A program made the position numbers and the translations under genes. Shown here in pieces: positions 12,961 to 24,380 of a stretch of 64,000 nt of DNA. Numbering within the stretch: the stretch's first letter is position 1; each line of letters opens with the position of its first letter. The DNA is taken from positions 19,772,194 to 19,836,193 of the forward strand of contig CM038703.1 in assembly GCA_021613375.1 (NCBI GenBank), given 5' to 3'. The stretch is from Megaleporinus macrocephalus (Eukaryota > Chordata > Actinopteri > Characiformes > Anostomidae). Under the pieces are notes generated by a model. It made no database searches and was not told the DNA's origin. It saw only the letters and a program-made list of their open reading frames with translations.

Positions 12961-13420
12961 GATAATCCAATCGAACTTTGTTTTCATGGTCCACCGTGGC
13001 TTATATACAGATGTTTAAATCATTACCTAAGCTCAGGTTTAGGTTTACGGTTAGTGTTAAGTTCTGGGTTAAAGCTAAGGTTAGCAATAACAGAACTTAA
13101 GGTGGATTATAAATTAGATGTCTATTGAAATCTACTGTACTGTGCAAAAAGAGACCAATTATGTTTCCTGCTTTTGTTACTCATTTATATTTTTGGACTT
13201 TTTTCGATTATAGCTTTTGACTGTACATTAAACAAATGAAGTACTATGCAGTGGACCATCTACATAAAGTGCTACTGATATTTAAGCATCGCTCAGATGC
13301 TTAAATTGAAAAACTTGCCAAGTGAGCTGTGGAGAGGGCCAGAGTGTGACAGCTTCCTGAAGCCTTTTGATTTATTTTAAATGACAGACAAACATAAAAC
13401 GCTTCTCTGAAAAAAAAAAC
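12961..13420. other. spacer with degenerate GGTTAG-like run
   Basis: Between about 13028 and 13086 the strand reads as a degenerate series of ggttta, ggttag and gggtta words. It resembles decayed TTAGGG-type repeats but is too diverged to call an interstitial telomeric repeat. The rest is unremarkable. Confidence 0.35.
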
Positions 13421-14130
13421 CAAAAAAAAAACCGGTGAGCTCTCTGCAAATTAATGGCGTGAGGTCTGCCGGGACTAAGCTGTCAGTTTCACTTCAGTCT
13501 ACAACCTCATAAAGCCCCACATCATTAGAGTGGCCCTCTCCCCTCATGTTTAAGTCTGCCGGATGACGGGTTAAACCCTACAGAAGCTTCGGCGGAGTAC
13601 AGTAAAGCCGCGGAGGTGAACAGCCAGAGTGGAGTCTGATCAAACAGCGGGCTTCTCCCTGCAGACAGGAGAGGAGTGGAAATGCTCTTTAAGAGACAAG
13701 CGCTTCCAGGCTCAGTGGTCCAGCATTAAGGTGAGATGCTGTAATTGACACACAGGGTTTATATGGATATCCATATTTGTCTACAGGATAACACCTTACA
13801 GCGTTTGCAATCTGCCACACCGGGGTGAGCGTGTGCCTGCTCTGTCTTACTTTCTTCCTCTTTATCTTTCTCTCAGTCTTGCTAGTCTTCCAATCCCTCT
13901 CCTCTCTCACGCTTTGTGCTCTCACGGTGGGTGATCAGCAGGCCACTCTGATTGGCCTTGAAAGGCAGCCCTGTGTAACGAGCAGCAAAGGGCGTGCAAA
14001 CGAGGAGACAACAGGTGGAGAGACGAGGCTGATGTGCCTCAGCTGGGGAAGCACCTCTGTTCCTGCCAGCTGCCAGGCCCGCCTAATAATCATTAAAATA
14101 TCTCAGCCTGCAAATCACTTTCCAACTAGC
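13421..14130. promoter_or_regulatory. candidate conserved non-coding block
   Basis: This block has balanced composition and is bracketed by an A-rich run at 13410-13432. The right end (14050-14130) has taataatcattaaaatatct beside gccagctgccaggccc, that is, homeodomain and E-box-like cores. The centre (13830-13920) is a pyrimidine-rich tract. The 121-codon ORF at 13825-14190 is largely that tract read through and is not a credible gene. Confidence 0.35.
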
Positions 14131-15219
14131 TGGCGAGACAATGTCGTCTGGATTCATACAACCACCACTATGGAATTGTGCTGTGTTTGAGTGTTGGTAA
14201 ATACAAATTTTCCCACTGGTAAGTTGTGCTTGAGCAGTGGGCAAAGTTGTAGTTCATCGTTGTTGATTTTTGACTTTTCTACATCATTTGATTGAACACC
14301 AATTGTTCTTCAGATTGTGTAGTAATTTCTTAATGAATGGACCAATAGAAAAGCTCCAGAATTGCTAGGAAACTTATTTACATAGACTTACATTGAAATG
14401 TAAGAACGTTAACTTTTGTCTCCTGTAAAGTTACTATTTTGGAGATACCCGTTTATCTTGATCGATGATTTGTAACGGGTAAACTCTGGATTCCAGATGG
14501 CACATGAGTTTATGAGATGTGACGCGTGGTGCAAACTTCAAACTTTTACATGAGTAAATAACAATAAGTTTAAACTCAATGTGGAAAATATATATACATG
14601 ACCCCCTTCCAGTAGATCTATGTGCATTTTAACACAACAAAAAAGTAGGATATGTGTTCTCCACACCGCCATAGTTTTTTTATCCATATGGTGGACGGTC
14701 TATGTCTATGAACGAGCACGCAAACAGTTTTTGTTGTATATTCTAATTCACAGTTTGGTGTTTACAACCTTCTATTGAGTCCCTAATGCAGTATTGTCTG
14801 TTGATTTTTCCAAGAAAATCACAAAGGGCACTCATGTTGTGTGCTAAATTGTCTCCCATTCAATGTAATATCGATTTTAAATCCAGGAATTTTGGCAAAC
14901 TAATAAAGTACAAGTACTAAATGAATTGTTGTGGTGGTGGTGGTGATAGGAACCAAAAGAGTTATAGTATCAAAAAGCTGCATGAAAGAGAAGCATATAT
15001 AGGGTTTATATAGGGCTGATAATAGGATTTTTGGCCTAAAATCTATATTTACATTCTCTTTATGGTGGACAGATACATGCAAAGGGTTATCAAACTAACA
15101 TGAAGTTTAAAAGTTGTATGGATGTTCACTGGTCATTTTCCATACTAACCATGATTCCTTTCGCCACCATCGTAAAGCAAACCTGACTCTCCACACTAAA
15201 CCATTCCACATCAAAGCCC
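14131..15219. other. spacer with possible interspersed repeat at 14210-14530
   Basis: The part around 14340-14480 (accaatagaaaagctccaga, then tttggagatacccgttta) feels like a fish interspersed repeat. I cannot name it or find a second copy here. A (GGT)n run sits at 14929-14945. No gene was seen. Confidence 0.3.
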
Positions 15220-15790
15220 TCTGACTGACTGTTTACATCTCAGCCCTAGTATTAGGCAGACATTTTGAAACAATCAGCAGATTTGCTTTAATATTTCCCA
15301 TTACTCGCATTCCTGCAGCTGGCACCGAGAGTCTTTTCCATTCAACATGACAAATGCTGCTGGAAGACATTTCCATTTAATTTACAGAAACCATCAAAGC
15401 AGAAGTTGTGCTTTTTTTTCCTTCTCATACGTTCAATTACACTTGCCACAGATAAAGATCCAAAATGCCTCTGCTTTTCGAGAATAAAAAAGAGCAGAGA
15501 GGGGAAAGCGAGTGGAGGAGAGCTGGAATGTAATCTGTATTGTGATGCGCTCCGTGAAAAAGCTATCTCCAAACTTGGCGCGGAGTGAGATGGGCTTTAT
15601 TGCTAAGGGCACACAAATATAGTGAGTTAAATTGATTTAATTCAGTCAGTGCTGCTCTGTGAAGTTGTTGCCCCCGCAAGCCCCAACGCCACGTCCACCT
15701 TCATTACGCTGCAATCGATCATGATCGGAGCAGCCCCTTCACTGGAAATGACTAGGCGCTGCTCTACATGACTGTAACCATATCCAAACA
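15220..15790. promoter_or_regulatory. candidate conserved non-coding element, strong texture
   Basis: Unique sequence with many ordered motifs: aaacaatcag, tttaatttacag, tcaattacac, gataaagatcc, aaattgatttaattcag. A perfect 12-bp palindrome cgatcatgatcg lies at 15716-15727. The overlapping short ORFs on both strands are chance. Confidence 0.45.
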
Positions 15791-16794
15791 CTTAAAAAAA
15801 AAAAAGATATGTATGTATGTTTGTATATATAACGGCCTGACAAGGAGTCCTGTTGGGTTTGCTTTTGCCTGTTTTCAATCTTAGTCCATACAGCAGAAGG
15901 TACAGACCATGGCTTCTAAAAGGTTTTTGGATCAATGCACCAATTTCTGAGCTATTTATCCAATTACCTAAACTTTAAGGACCCTCTCCTGCAATTGGCA
16001 AGGTTGGCTTCAGGTAATGCAACAACAGACACCAGAAAACAGCACTCTGTTCACCAGTACAGAGGAAAATGTAACGTGTATGTGTGTTATGTTCTCTTTA
16101 TATTTACTTAAGGTCTCTTTTTTTCCCAGACAATGGCTTTGGGTAGCAGTTACATACTAAGTTTATGCTTATTTTCAAGGAGCCGACCATGATGAGCTAT
16201 TTAAACAGCATAAGTGCTGGATTAAAGCTCACAGAATATATATGTTTTAAACAGTGTCAAAGTGAACACATAAATCAGCACCAATGATTTTATCCATAGC
16301 TTAAGTCTTTCGTCCTTTTAACAAGCTCAAAATATTTGCAGCTTGAATATATTCCCTCATGGGCTTCGTGTGCATTAATAATTATGCACACAGTATATGT
16401 AATGAGTGTATGGGGGGCTTAGATGCTCGTTACAGCCTACTATATCATGCAGCGTTGTTCATTTGCTTGGCTAGGTTTATATATTTATATAAGTGTGACT
16501 CTATCTTGCAAAGATGATTAATGTGCATTGTCTACATCTAAATAACATGTAGGGCACAACACATTGTTATCTAGCACAAAACCAATACCTGTACGCTGCT
16601 TCGTACTGTAATGCAAGAAAGAACCCAATCAGCGTGCTTGGAAATCTTCTAATCAGACTGCTAGCATTCACAGTGGCCAACACACTGTGTGAATATTGGC
16701 ACATTTTTGATAAATAGATGCTAGTATATTTTCTCCAAGTTTGAAAGCAGTTTCTATGGTAACAATGCTGTCTCTGCACTCTGCCACTGAGTAT
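15791..16794. other. spacer, nothing recognised
   Basis: AT-rich. A short (TATG)n-like run occurs near 15808-15825. The part around 16350-16400 (cattaataattatgcacaca) is homeodomain-like and may be a small element. No gene was seen. Confidence 0.4.
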
Positions 16795-17235
16795 CAGTTG
16801 ATTTCCCCATGACGGCTAATACATGTAATGCTTTTTAATCATAGGACCTCTTAAACAGACACTAGATGAATTATTTAAAACAATCCCCAGCCTTTAATTA
16901 TGGTCTGATGCGTTCACTTAGGTAAGTACAACGCCTCTGCCTGCCAAAATGAAAATTTATGCCCCATCGTGACAGAAATGCTTAGAGGCCTTTAAAATCT
17001 TAAGATGCATTAAACCCATTTTGGCAGCTGGAGCAATCTGCAGTCAATAGAATTTAAAAGACATTTTGCTTAATTATCTGCTGAACTTTAAGAACGCTTT
17101 GGGTCCTTAATGGTACCCCGGAAACGGGGATCAATGTTGCACATTAGCAGCACCAGGACAGAGAAATTGCCCATAGGAGCCCTGGTGTCTTGATATTGCC
17201 AATCCATAGGCTCAATGCTTGGGGAGAAAGAAGAC
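16795..17235. promoter_or_regulatory. candidate conserved non-coding element
   Basis: Unique block with ctttttaatcatagg, cctttaattatggtc, tgcttaattatctgctg and agatgcattaaacc. A small perfect hairpin, ccccg-gaaa-cgggg, lies at 17116-17129. No ORF or repeat signature. Confidence 0.45.
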
Positions 17236-18486
17236 CCATTACTTGTTCCATCAAGTAAGTTTAAGTATCTTATTAAACAACAACAACAACAAAAATAGAA
17301 CCTTTATAAGGGAATAAAAAATGTGCTAATATAGTTTCTAGCTGTACATTATATTTATTTAACACAAATACAGGATTGTGCAAATGCCAGAGATCCCCCT
17401 TCATTTATTTAGTGTTTAGTCAAAAAGGCAATTAAGCACGTTACGAAGGCAAAGCAGGGTGCAGTATCTGGATGTTGAGGTTTCAGTTGAATTTGCTTTT
17501 AAATACATGTTTTCTGTCTTTGTTCTGATGCTGATTGTTTCTAATGACCTTTTAGATTTAATGACCTTTTAAAGTTAATGGTGAGATTTTTCTTATAAGC
17601 AACTTCAGATGATTTATGTTTAATTTATCACGATATGTTTATGCAGTACAGAGTGGGTGGGTTGCGTTCATCAATGTTTTCATGCTCAAGGTTAGCAAAG
17701 GAGTAGTGCTATGATAAAATGAGATGCAGCATCTCATTTTCAGTGTAGCATTGCCTATTGCCTAACTTGAGCCAGGACCAAAAGGCTCGCTCTTCTAGAT
17801 GTACTGCATGAGAGAAGATCAAACAGCTGACAAACGCTGGACCCCTGTGGTCTCGGCAGATGTTGCAGTTAACCCTAAAGGGTCTCCTCATGAAGCAGGT
17901 ATCTGTGGTGTAACCTATGAGGCACAACTGCTGTCTGTCATTTTAACAGCCCCACTGAGGCCCAGTAACAGATTTAGTACTGCTCTATTACAGGGAATAA
18001 CCTAGCTTGCACAAGTACTTACACCTGTAGAGTCAACCGCTCCATTATCCACTCTGTTCTTCGACCATTAATGTTTGACTCCCAACCGCTACAAATATTG
18101 CATTCATTCGCTTATTAATATCACCTACCCTCCTACAGACTGTGGCACAAGAGTTGTAGCCCATATTGTAGAAAACTGCGTCTTCTACTTGTTTTAAACA
18201 AAAATGTATAACATAGAGGATGTAAACATAGTTATATTTTTAAAATCATTCCATCCGCAGTCCATGAAGTCAATATACATCCCCAAAAGTGGTCTGTTTT
18301 AAATGAATTGGTTTTGTTACGTCACAAAAGCTGTGCAACTTTCCTAGATGTCTTTGTAAACCATGTAAACTCATGTATCTGGTAATTAAATGTTGTTGCT
18401 TGTTAAAAGGTCAAATAATTTTAGAATAAAATCAAACAAACATTAATGCCGTTAAAAGTAACAGGATACTCTTGTTTTCAAGAATG
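17236..18486. other. spacer, nothing firm
   Basis: No gene. A short (CAA)n run sits at 17277-17292. The segment 17740-18010 is less AT-rich and carries two overlapping 68-72-codon ORFs on opposite strands with no domain. Confidence 0.4.
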
Positions 18487-19397
18487 TACAATATATGGAC
18501 AAAAGTATTGGAACACACCTCTTCATCATTGAATTCAAGCGTTTAATTCAGTCCCATTGCCACAGGTGTATAAAATCAAGCACTTAGTCATGCAGTCTTA
18601 CCAATATTAGTGAAAGAGTGGGTGCTTTGAAAGAGCTTGCTGAATTTGAGAGTGGTAATGTAATAGGATGCCACGGTTGCAACAAGTCAGTTCATGAATT
18701 TCTTCCCTCCCTAGCCCAGTCACGAAGTGCCAGATCACATAAAGTTACAGAGGAGGGTTGCCGCATAGTGCGTAAAAGTCACCGAAACTATAACTGCAAT
18801 GGTTCCAAACCTCCCCTGTCATTAACATCAGCACAAAAACTGTATGCCAGGAGCTTTATGGCATGGGTTTTCATGGCTGAGCGGCTGCATGCAAGCCTTA
18901 CATCATTGAGCACAATGCCATGTGTCAGATGGAGAGGTGTATGGTATGCTAGCTCTGGAGCAGCCTAAACATGTTCTGTGGAGTGACATATCATGCATGT
19001 CTATCTGGAAGTCTGATGGATGAGTCTGGCTTTAGCAAATGCCAGAGAAGGTTACCTGCCTGATCGCATCATGACGACTGTAAAATTTGGTGGAGGAGGA
19101 ATAATGAATCCTATGGGGTTGGTTTTTAGAGGTTGGCCAAGGCACCTTTGGGATGAACTAGAACAGAGATTCTAAGTCAGGCCCTCTCGTACAACATCAG
19201 TGTTTAAGTTCATGAATGCTCTTCTCGGTGAATGGGCAAAAATTCACACAGACACACTTCACAAATTTAGTAGAAAGCCTCCTCAGATGAATGGAAGCTG
19301 TTTCAGCTGCAACCAGGATACCAACTTCATATTAACGCCTATGGATTTAGAATGGGATCCTGTGTAGGTGTCCCAATACTTTTGTCTGTACATTGTA
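18487..19397 (+). mobile_element. Tc1/mariner-like transposon, decayed, internally deleted
   Basis: Both terminal inverted repeats are recognisable. The left begins tacaatatatggacaaaagt at 18487. The right end is tttgtctgtacattgta, finishing at 19397, and its complement begins tacaatgtacagacaaaagt. Both ends sit on TA, the Tc1/mariner target. Total length is about 0.9 kb, against 1.3-1.6 kb usual for full elements, so internal sequence is missing. A second copy of the same family lies at 36460-37070. It encodes no functional transposase. Confidence 0.85.
18618..18968 (+). pseudogene. Tc1-like transposase remnant
   Basis: The reading frame opens with MGALKELAEFESGNVIGCHG and continues with CNKSV, resembling the amino-terminal helix-turn-helix region of fish Tc1-like transposases. 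The frame then drifts (HKVTEEGCRIVRKS, then MAWVFMAERLHA) and stops at 18968. Shifted frames carry later parts: YLPDRIM-type sequence near 19050 and a HLWDELE-like stretch near 19145-19165. Internal deletion has removed much of the catalytic DDE core. It was a cut-and-paste transposase and is now dead. Confidence 0.75.
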
Positions 19398-20394
19398 GTT
19401 GACTTCTTTAGAGCTGGTTAGAAGAATATAGTTTTGTTTACAGGTTGCTCCAAGAGACCTTCAGCCATCACATAGACTTGTTAATCCCAACACTAGCACA
19501 GTACTGAAGGCTGTGTTCAGCCCCAACACAATGTAGCAAAACATGTATTTCAATATACACAATGAAAACAAGCTTACTGCCCAGATAAATATCTTATTAA
19601 ATATCGTTTTCTCAAGCAAAGGAAACTTTTACACATAATCTACATACATAGTACATTTTGTTGGCATTTTGAACACAGCCAATCAGAACAAAGCTCATTT
19701 ACATAAATCAGTTTTAAAGGAAGTGTAACAAAAACAACCTGTTTATGCAGTAAAAACATGGGCTTTTTTATTTTGATCTATAATGTGACCCAAAAAGAAG
19801 TGATTAAGTATAAACTGTCTCAAAGGGCCAGGAAAGATTTAATATCCACTATGAAATGTCCTTGTTTCTAGATACATTCTTGTCTCTTGGCAGTGTAGTT
19901 GAATGAGAGGGCCAGTGAGCTGACCTATTCTTTACACTGTGGTCCTGTCTGAGCAAAACTTTTTTTTTAACTTTTTTTACCTGTTGTTGTGGACAAGATA
20001 AATCTGTCAAGGAATCAAAAAGGGAGCGTTCTGTTCCTTTGCTATATCACAAGATTAACCGCACACAGGCAAACTGAAAAACTAGACTGTGATTTGTCAT
20101 GCATCCCACACTGCAATAAACTGACTGAAGAAAATTGTAAACATTGTGTATGATGCTTTTTTTCTTCCTAAAAAGTGCAAAACAGTTCTATAGCATCATG
20201 TAAATACAGGTAACAAAAGAGCCAATGTTGAATCCCTAAAAACTCTCATGTGGAGGTTCCCATTTGTAATAATGGAAAGGTATGACACCAATTAACGGTT
20301 ATTTCTAGGAATGCACTAAAAAGATCGATGACATGCATGGTTTGCAGGTTCGTTTTGCCTCTCTTTAGCCATATGCACAATAAAGCCCACCTAA
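19398..20394. other. spacer, possible old repeat at 19640-19790
   Basis: The stretch ccaatcagaacaaagctcat, then tttacataaatcagtttt (19679-19717), looks like a fish repeat I have met before, but no second copy is visible. The rest is AT-rich with no gene. Confidence 0.3.
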
Positions 20395-20710
20395 CGATTC
20401 TTCTCTTTTAATATTGACTTCATTTCTTCCAGTGAAATTGTACAATTTGCGTCAGCACTGCAGAATCTCCCTAACTCGCATCTGTCAGATTCGTCTTTTG
20501 GTGAGCAGACAAAGACATTAATCAGATCTGCAAGTATGAGACAGCTTCTTTCCAGGGGCTAGAATCATTCTACAGCAGATGGCTGTTTGGCTGCCTCCAT
20601 CAAACCGCACCTGTTCCTCACACTTCAGTTCAGCACGTTTCTCCTCACACAGCCACTCGGCGCTTCGGCTCCAGCGGCCGGCACGGTCCAAATTCTCACT
20701 GCGAGTTGTG
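20395..20710. promoter_or_regulatory. candidate conserved non-coding element
   Basis: Unique balanced block with acaatttgcgtcagcac, gacattaatcagatctgc and gcagatggctgtttggctgc. It ends in GC-rich sequence near 20660-20690. No coding or repeat signature. Confidence 0.4.
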
Positions 20711-21189
20711 GTTTAAAAGCCAGACGCTCTGTTTCTTTCTATCAGACAACATGAAGGAAATGGGAAGGAAGCGAGCCATTTTTGAACATGCGTGGTTCTG
20801 AATGTTCTTAGGTTTTTCTTCTCTCTGTTTCTCTCTCTCTTTCTCATTGGGTAGTTATGCTCTTCCCAGTTTTTTTTTGGTTCATCAAACATTTTTGCTT
20901 GATATTTCGCCATTTTATCTTGACTACATATACTAAACTAACTCAAACCAGTGATTACACAGTACTACGCAAAACCTGATGTGTACCTGAGTAGATTGGG
21001 CCTCATTTCTCAATATCTTAAGTTGTTTCTTCAGAATGATCCTAAGGAAAGTCTATGTCAGATTTATAACATGTTCTTAAACTGCAGAGCTCTTGAGTGT
21101 GTAAATTTTGTTATCACATAAAACAAACCAGCCACATCCAAATAAAAAACCCTGGTGAATGTCAGAGTATTCTTGAAAACTGCATAGGT
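20711..21189. other. spacer, nothing recognised
   Basis: AT-rich with a short CT-rich run near 20820-20845. Confidence 0.45.
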
Positions 21190-21800
21190 GGAAGGAATTG
21201 TATTATTTATAATGCATTTTAAAAGCATTTATAAGATATTATATGGCATATGTAACACATTACAATGTAAGCTTATCATAAGCTTGTATAATTACCCATC
21301 AGTAGTTTTATTGACATGCAAGACACTTTGTAACATAAAAGTTTATACCTTTATAATGCCAGGCTTCATAACACAATACAACCTTCATTCATAAGTACAT
21401 CATAAACATGAATGGTGTAATACTCTATTACACACTATGACAAGGTTCTATATATTTCCTGTATCACAACAGATCACATCAGTGTGAGAGAACCAGTGCC
21501 GAATTTTGGTAGACCTGGCACTGCTTCAATGTTTGTTAGCAGTTTGTTAGATGTAATTACCACACTTAACTTAAAGACTGTAATGGCCTGGCATAAACAC
21601 CATATATAAAAGTGTCTACAATGATCCTGTGAACAGATATTATATTATCGGTTATAGAATCTGACTTTAGAAAGTAGTGTGCATACTACCTAGGAGTAAT
21701 TCTAAAAGCTTACACCTAGCATTATAAGGTACTGTGTATGATATTTAACATCCTATTAATGCATTTATAATCCATTATGAATATAGAATTAATAAAATGA
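21190..21800. repeat. candidate AT-rich interspersed repeat (MITE-like)
   Basis: It has recurrent words of the type tataatgcatt, gcatttataa and cttataa/ttataag on both strands. It includes aagcttatcataagctt (21269-21285), a 7-bp inverted repeat, and gcatttataatccattatga near 21762. The word set matches an AT-rich fish repeat rich in 'cattataa' words. No terminal repeats or target duplication could be fixed, so boundaries are approximate. Confidence 0.35.
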
Positions 21801-22734
21801 GTAATTGAGAAATGGTTGGTAGATGAGGCCTATTTGTTAGTTTGAAACCATTTGACTGAGGATGAGTGTGTTTTTACTTATTTTCGTTTTACATTTTGTA
21901 AGCTAGTATGAACTGCTTTGGCCCCAGATTTCTATTCAGTACCTCCAGCATGGATTGGTTATATGCCGTCAACTGATTAAGTAAAAGAAAAAGACTGATT
22001 GAGCCAAACAAGGTATTAGATAATGACTAGAAATAATACAGGACTGCTATGAGGGGAGGATAAAAAAGGGGTAAAGAAACACACTAACACAAAAAATAGT
22101 ACTACTGTGTTAAAATTATTTGTGTTTATTTTAATAATGGTGTTTTATTCAGAGCAAATAAAAACCTGCCACCCAGAGAAGTCTTTAAATGTTAAACTTG
22201 TTTACATGGTTTATTGGTTATATTCTATGATGAAATAGTTCTGTATCACCAAAAGGAGTTCTGAATAACTCAGGCGAGGAGAACCACTATTTGGTACTTC
22301 AAAGAACATTTTGCTGAGAATGTACTACAGCTAGAAATACATTTTCCTGGTTGATTCTTGGCTTGTTGATTCGGTTATAGGAAAAACCCTAAATTGCCAT
22401 TTTAGGATGCCATCAGGATGTATTGATGTGAGAGGGTTACTGTTGGTTCACAAGTTTGCCACTTCACCACACTTTACTGTGTCAGGTTTTATTTACTATT
22501 AAAAATGACCAACGATGCTATATGTGTCTTGTGAACATTTATACATAGTGTTAATTATGCAGACATTTAAGAAAAACAGTAGAATACCTCTTTGAACTTC
22601 TCTCTATCTCACTCACAGGTCTCATCTACTAAACAAAAATGGTTTGGCACCTTTTTTTAAAAATATTTCATAAATTGCATTTAGTTTCTCCCCTTCCTTT
22701 CTTCTTAGTCAGCTGTATTTAAACACACTCACTA
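21801..22734. other. spacer, nothing firm
   Basis: No gene. Between 22240 and 22330 the words aaaggagttctg, agaaccactatttgg and caaagaacatt recall the 'ggttctt/aagaacc' repeat type seen at 27421, 43743 and 61911, but are too diverged to call. Confidence 0.35.
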
Positions 22735-23230
22735 GTATATCAATGAAGCCATGAATGACACCAAGCTCTTTCATAGGCTTTGCCATATTATTACAGAGCA
22801 CGCTCTGGGAGCATAGCATTACCATGCGTTGAGGGCTGCGGTCAGTCACTCGACATGCAGAGCGGGATAAAGTATTGATCATGGCTAAGGAGGATTAGCA
22901 TCTGAATACTTACTCTCTCAGTTTGAGCCCAACTTGGGGAGAAAAGCCTCCCTCCTCATCCGCATCCCTAATGCATTATAAACCCCATGATCTGCCAATG
23001 CCATCTCTCTGCAGAAGCTTCCAGCATGGTATTCAAGCACCCTCAGTCAATTTTTGTTCTATTCCTGCACTTGATTACCTGGCTCAGGTCAGGAGCTGCG
23101 ATGGAACAAACATGTGGAATGGCTCAGTGTTCTCAAAGGGCAATGCTAAGGACCACCAGTGATCTAAATTAAATGGCTGGTTTGGCTAGTGAGGTCACAC
23201 AAGGACGGAAAACATTAGCCTCTTTAAACT
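22735..23230. promoter_or_regulatory. candidate conserved non-coding element, strong texture
   Basis: About 500 bp of unique sequence. Motifs include gataaagtattgatcatgg, gaggattagcatctg, cctaatgcattataaa, cacttgattacctgg and tctaaattaaatggc. Short plus-strand ORFs (22923-23172) overlap it in two frames without codon bias or a domain, so it is more likely regulatory than coding. Confidence 0.45.
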
Positions 23231-24044
23231 GAGGGCTATGAGTGTTAAACTTACTAATGAGTGCTAGTTATATAATATTAATATGAAGATGGGAGCTTTA
23301 TAGGCTTGAAATCACCAGGCTCCTATTAGAACACATATTTGTATTATTTGAGTTTAATCTTATTAGAAGAGTCATGCAGAACCTAATGCGCAAGTTTTAA
23401 CTGCAAACTCAATACGAACAACAAAACGAAAACAACATCTGAATATATGAGGGATATTAGAACATTTAGAATACATTGCCAGTCCTGGCGGCGTTAATAT
23501 GAAAAAAAATTCATGAAATTCATCTGGACTGCAGCAGGACTAGAACTCTTTTGGAGATGCATCCTCACTCCTAAGGTTTTGAATTTCCCACCGGGACTAA
23601 TTATAGTGATTGGTACATGCATGTTTCATTGAGCAGCATGCATTTATGGCGTGAGTATGTTTGTGTATGACAGAGACAGAGCGGTATGTGTGTTGGTAAT
23701 GATGCTTTCTGACATGATGACGTCAATTGTGGTGGCATCAAGATCTGAAATATTCTGTAAAACTCCAGCAACTCTCTAATCGGAACATCTACCAGTTTTA
23801 ATAATGAATGTGTGTATTCATCGATTTCAAATCAATTTAGCAGTTCATTTATTGGGGCCTGAATGTACAAATCCAGAGATGTAACATAGCCAAGCACTAT
23901 TTTGGTGCTGGGGAATTAATACAAATGAGAAATCACTGATTAATAATAATCAAAGACTAGACTTAATCAGTACTCCACATAAATTTGTTTTCCACATAAA
24001 TTTGTTAAAAGTCAAAGTCAGAGCAAATTCAGAGACCACCTGAC
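23231..24044. other. spacer with a perfect CRE palindrome
   Basis: No gene. A perfect CRE octamer tgacgtca lies at 23718-23725 in fairly balanced sequence (23480-23760), which may be a small regulatory element. A 17-bp direct repeat (ccacataaatttgttt twice) lies at 23974-24007. Confidence 0.4.
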
Positions 24045-24380
24045 TTTTTGGTTGTTAGGAGTTCTATTCTTTCCAAGGTGTGAAATACCTGAGGGGTCCT
24101 AAGGAGTCATTTAATTAACCTCTTGGATAACTATATGTCTCAAAATCTAAATGATCAGGGGAGTCCCTGGAAATAAACGTATTATGTTGTTTTTTATGGA
24201 AAATAGATGTACAAATTTAGGTAGAGGTCACTGTTTAGCCAGAGAGACAGTAGCACTAGTATGTCTCAGGATGGCAGTGGTTCACCAACTGGTGAACCGA
24301 GTTGGTCCTTTGTAACCTTAGAACTGTAACAAAACCCAGGAGACCTCTAAAAACTTTAGCAGCATATTTATAGATCTGAA
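24045..24380 (+). repeat. diverged interspersed repeat, copy 1 of a pair
   Basis: It shares order and words with 34240-34620: ggtcct(a/g)a(a)gg, tgtctcaaaatctaa (24137-24151), then gaactgtaac and cccaggagacctctaaaa about 185 bp later. It contains an 8-bp perfect inverted repeat ggttcacc-aact-ggtgaacc at 24279-24298. The family is unknown to me. The pairing is visible in this window but identity is low. Confidence 0.4.

Noticed and set aside
13028..13086. Interstitial telomeric repeat
   Set aside because: Only degenerate ggttag/ggttta words occur and no perfect TTAGGG tandem array, so the match may be chance.
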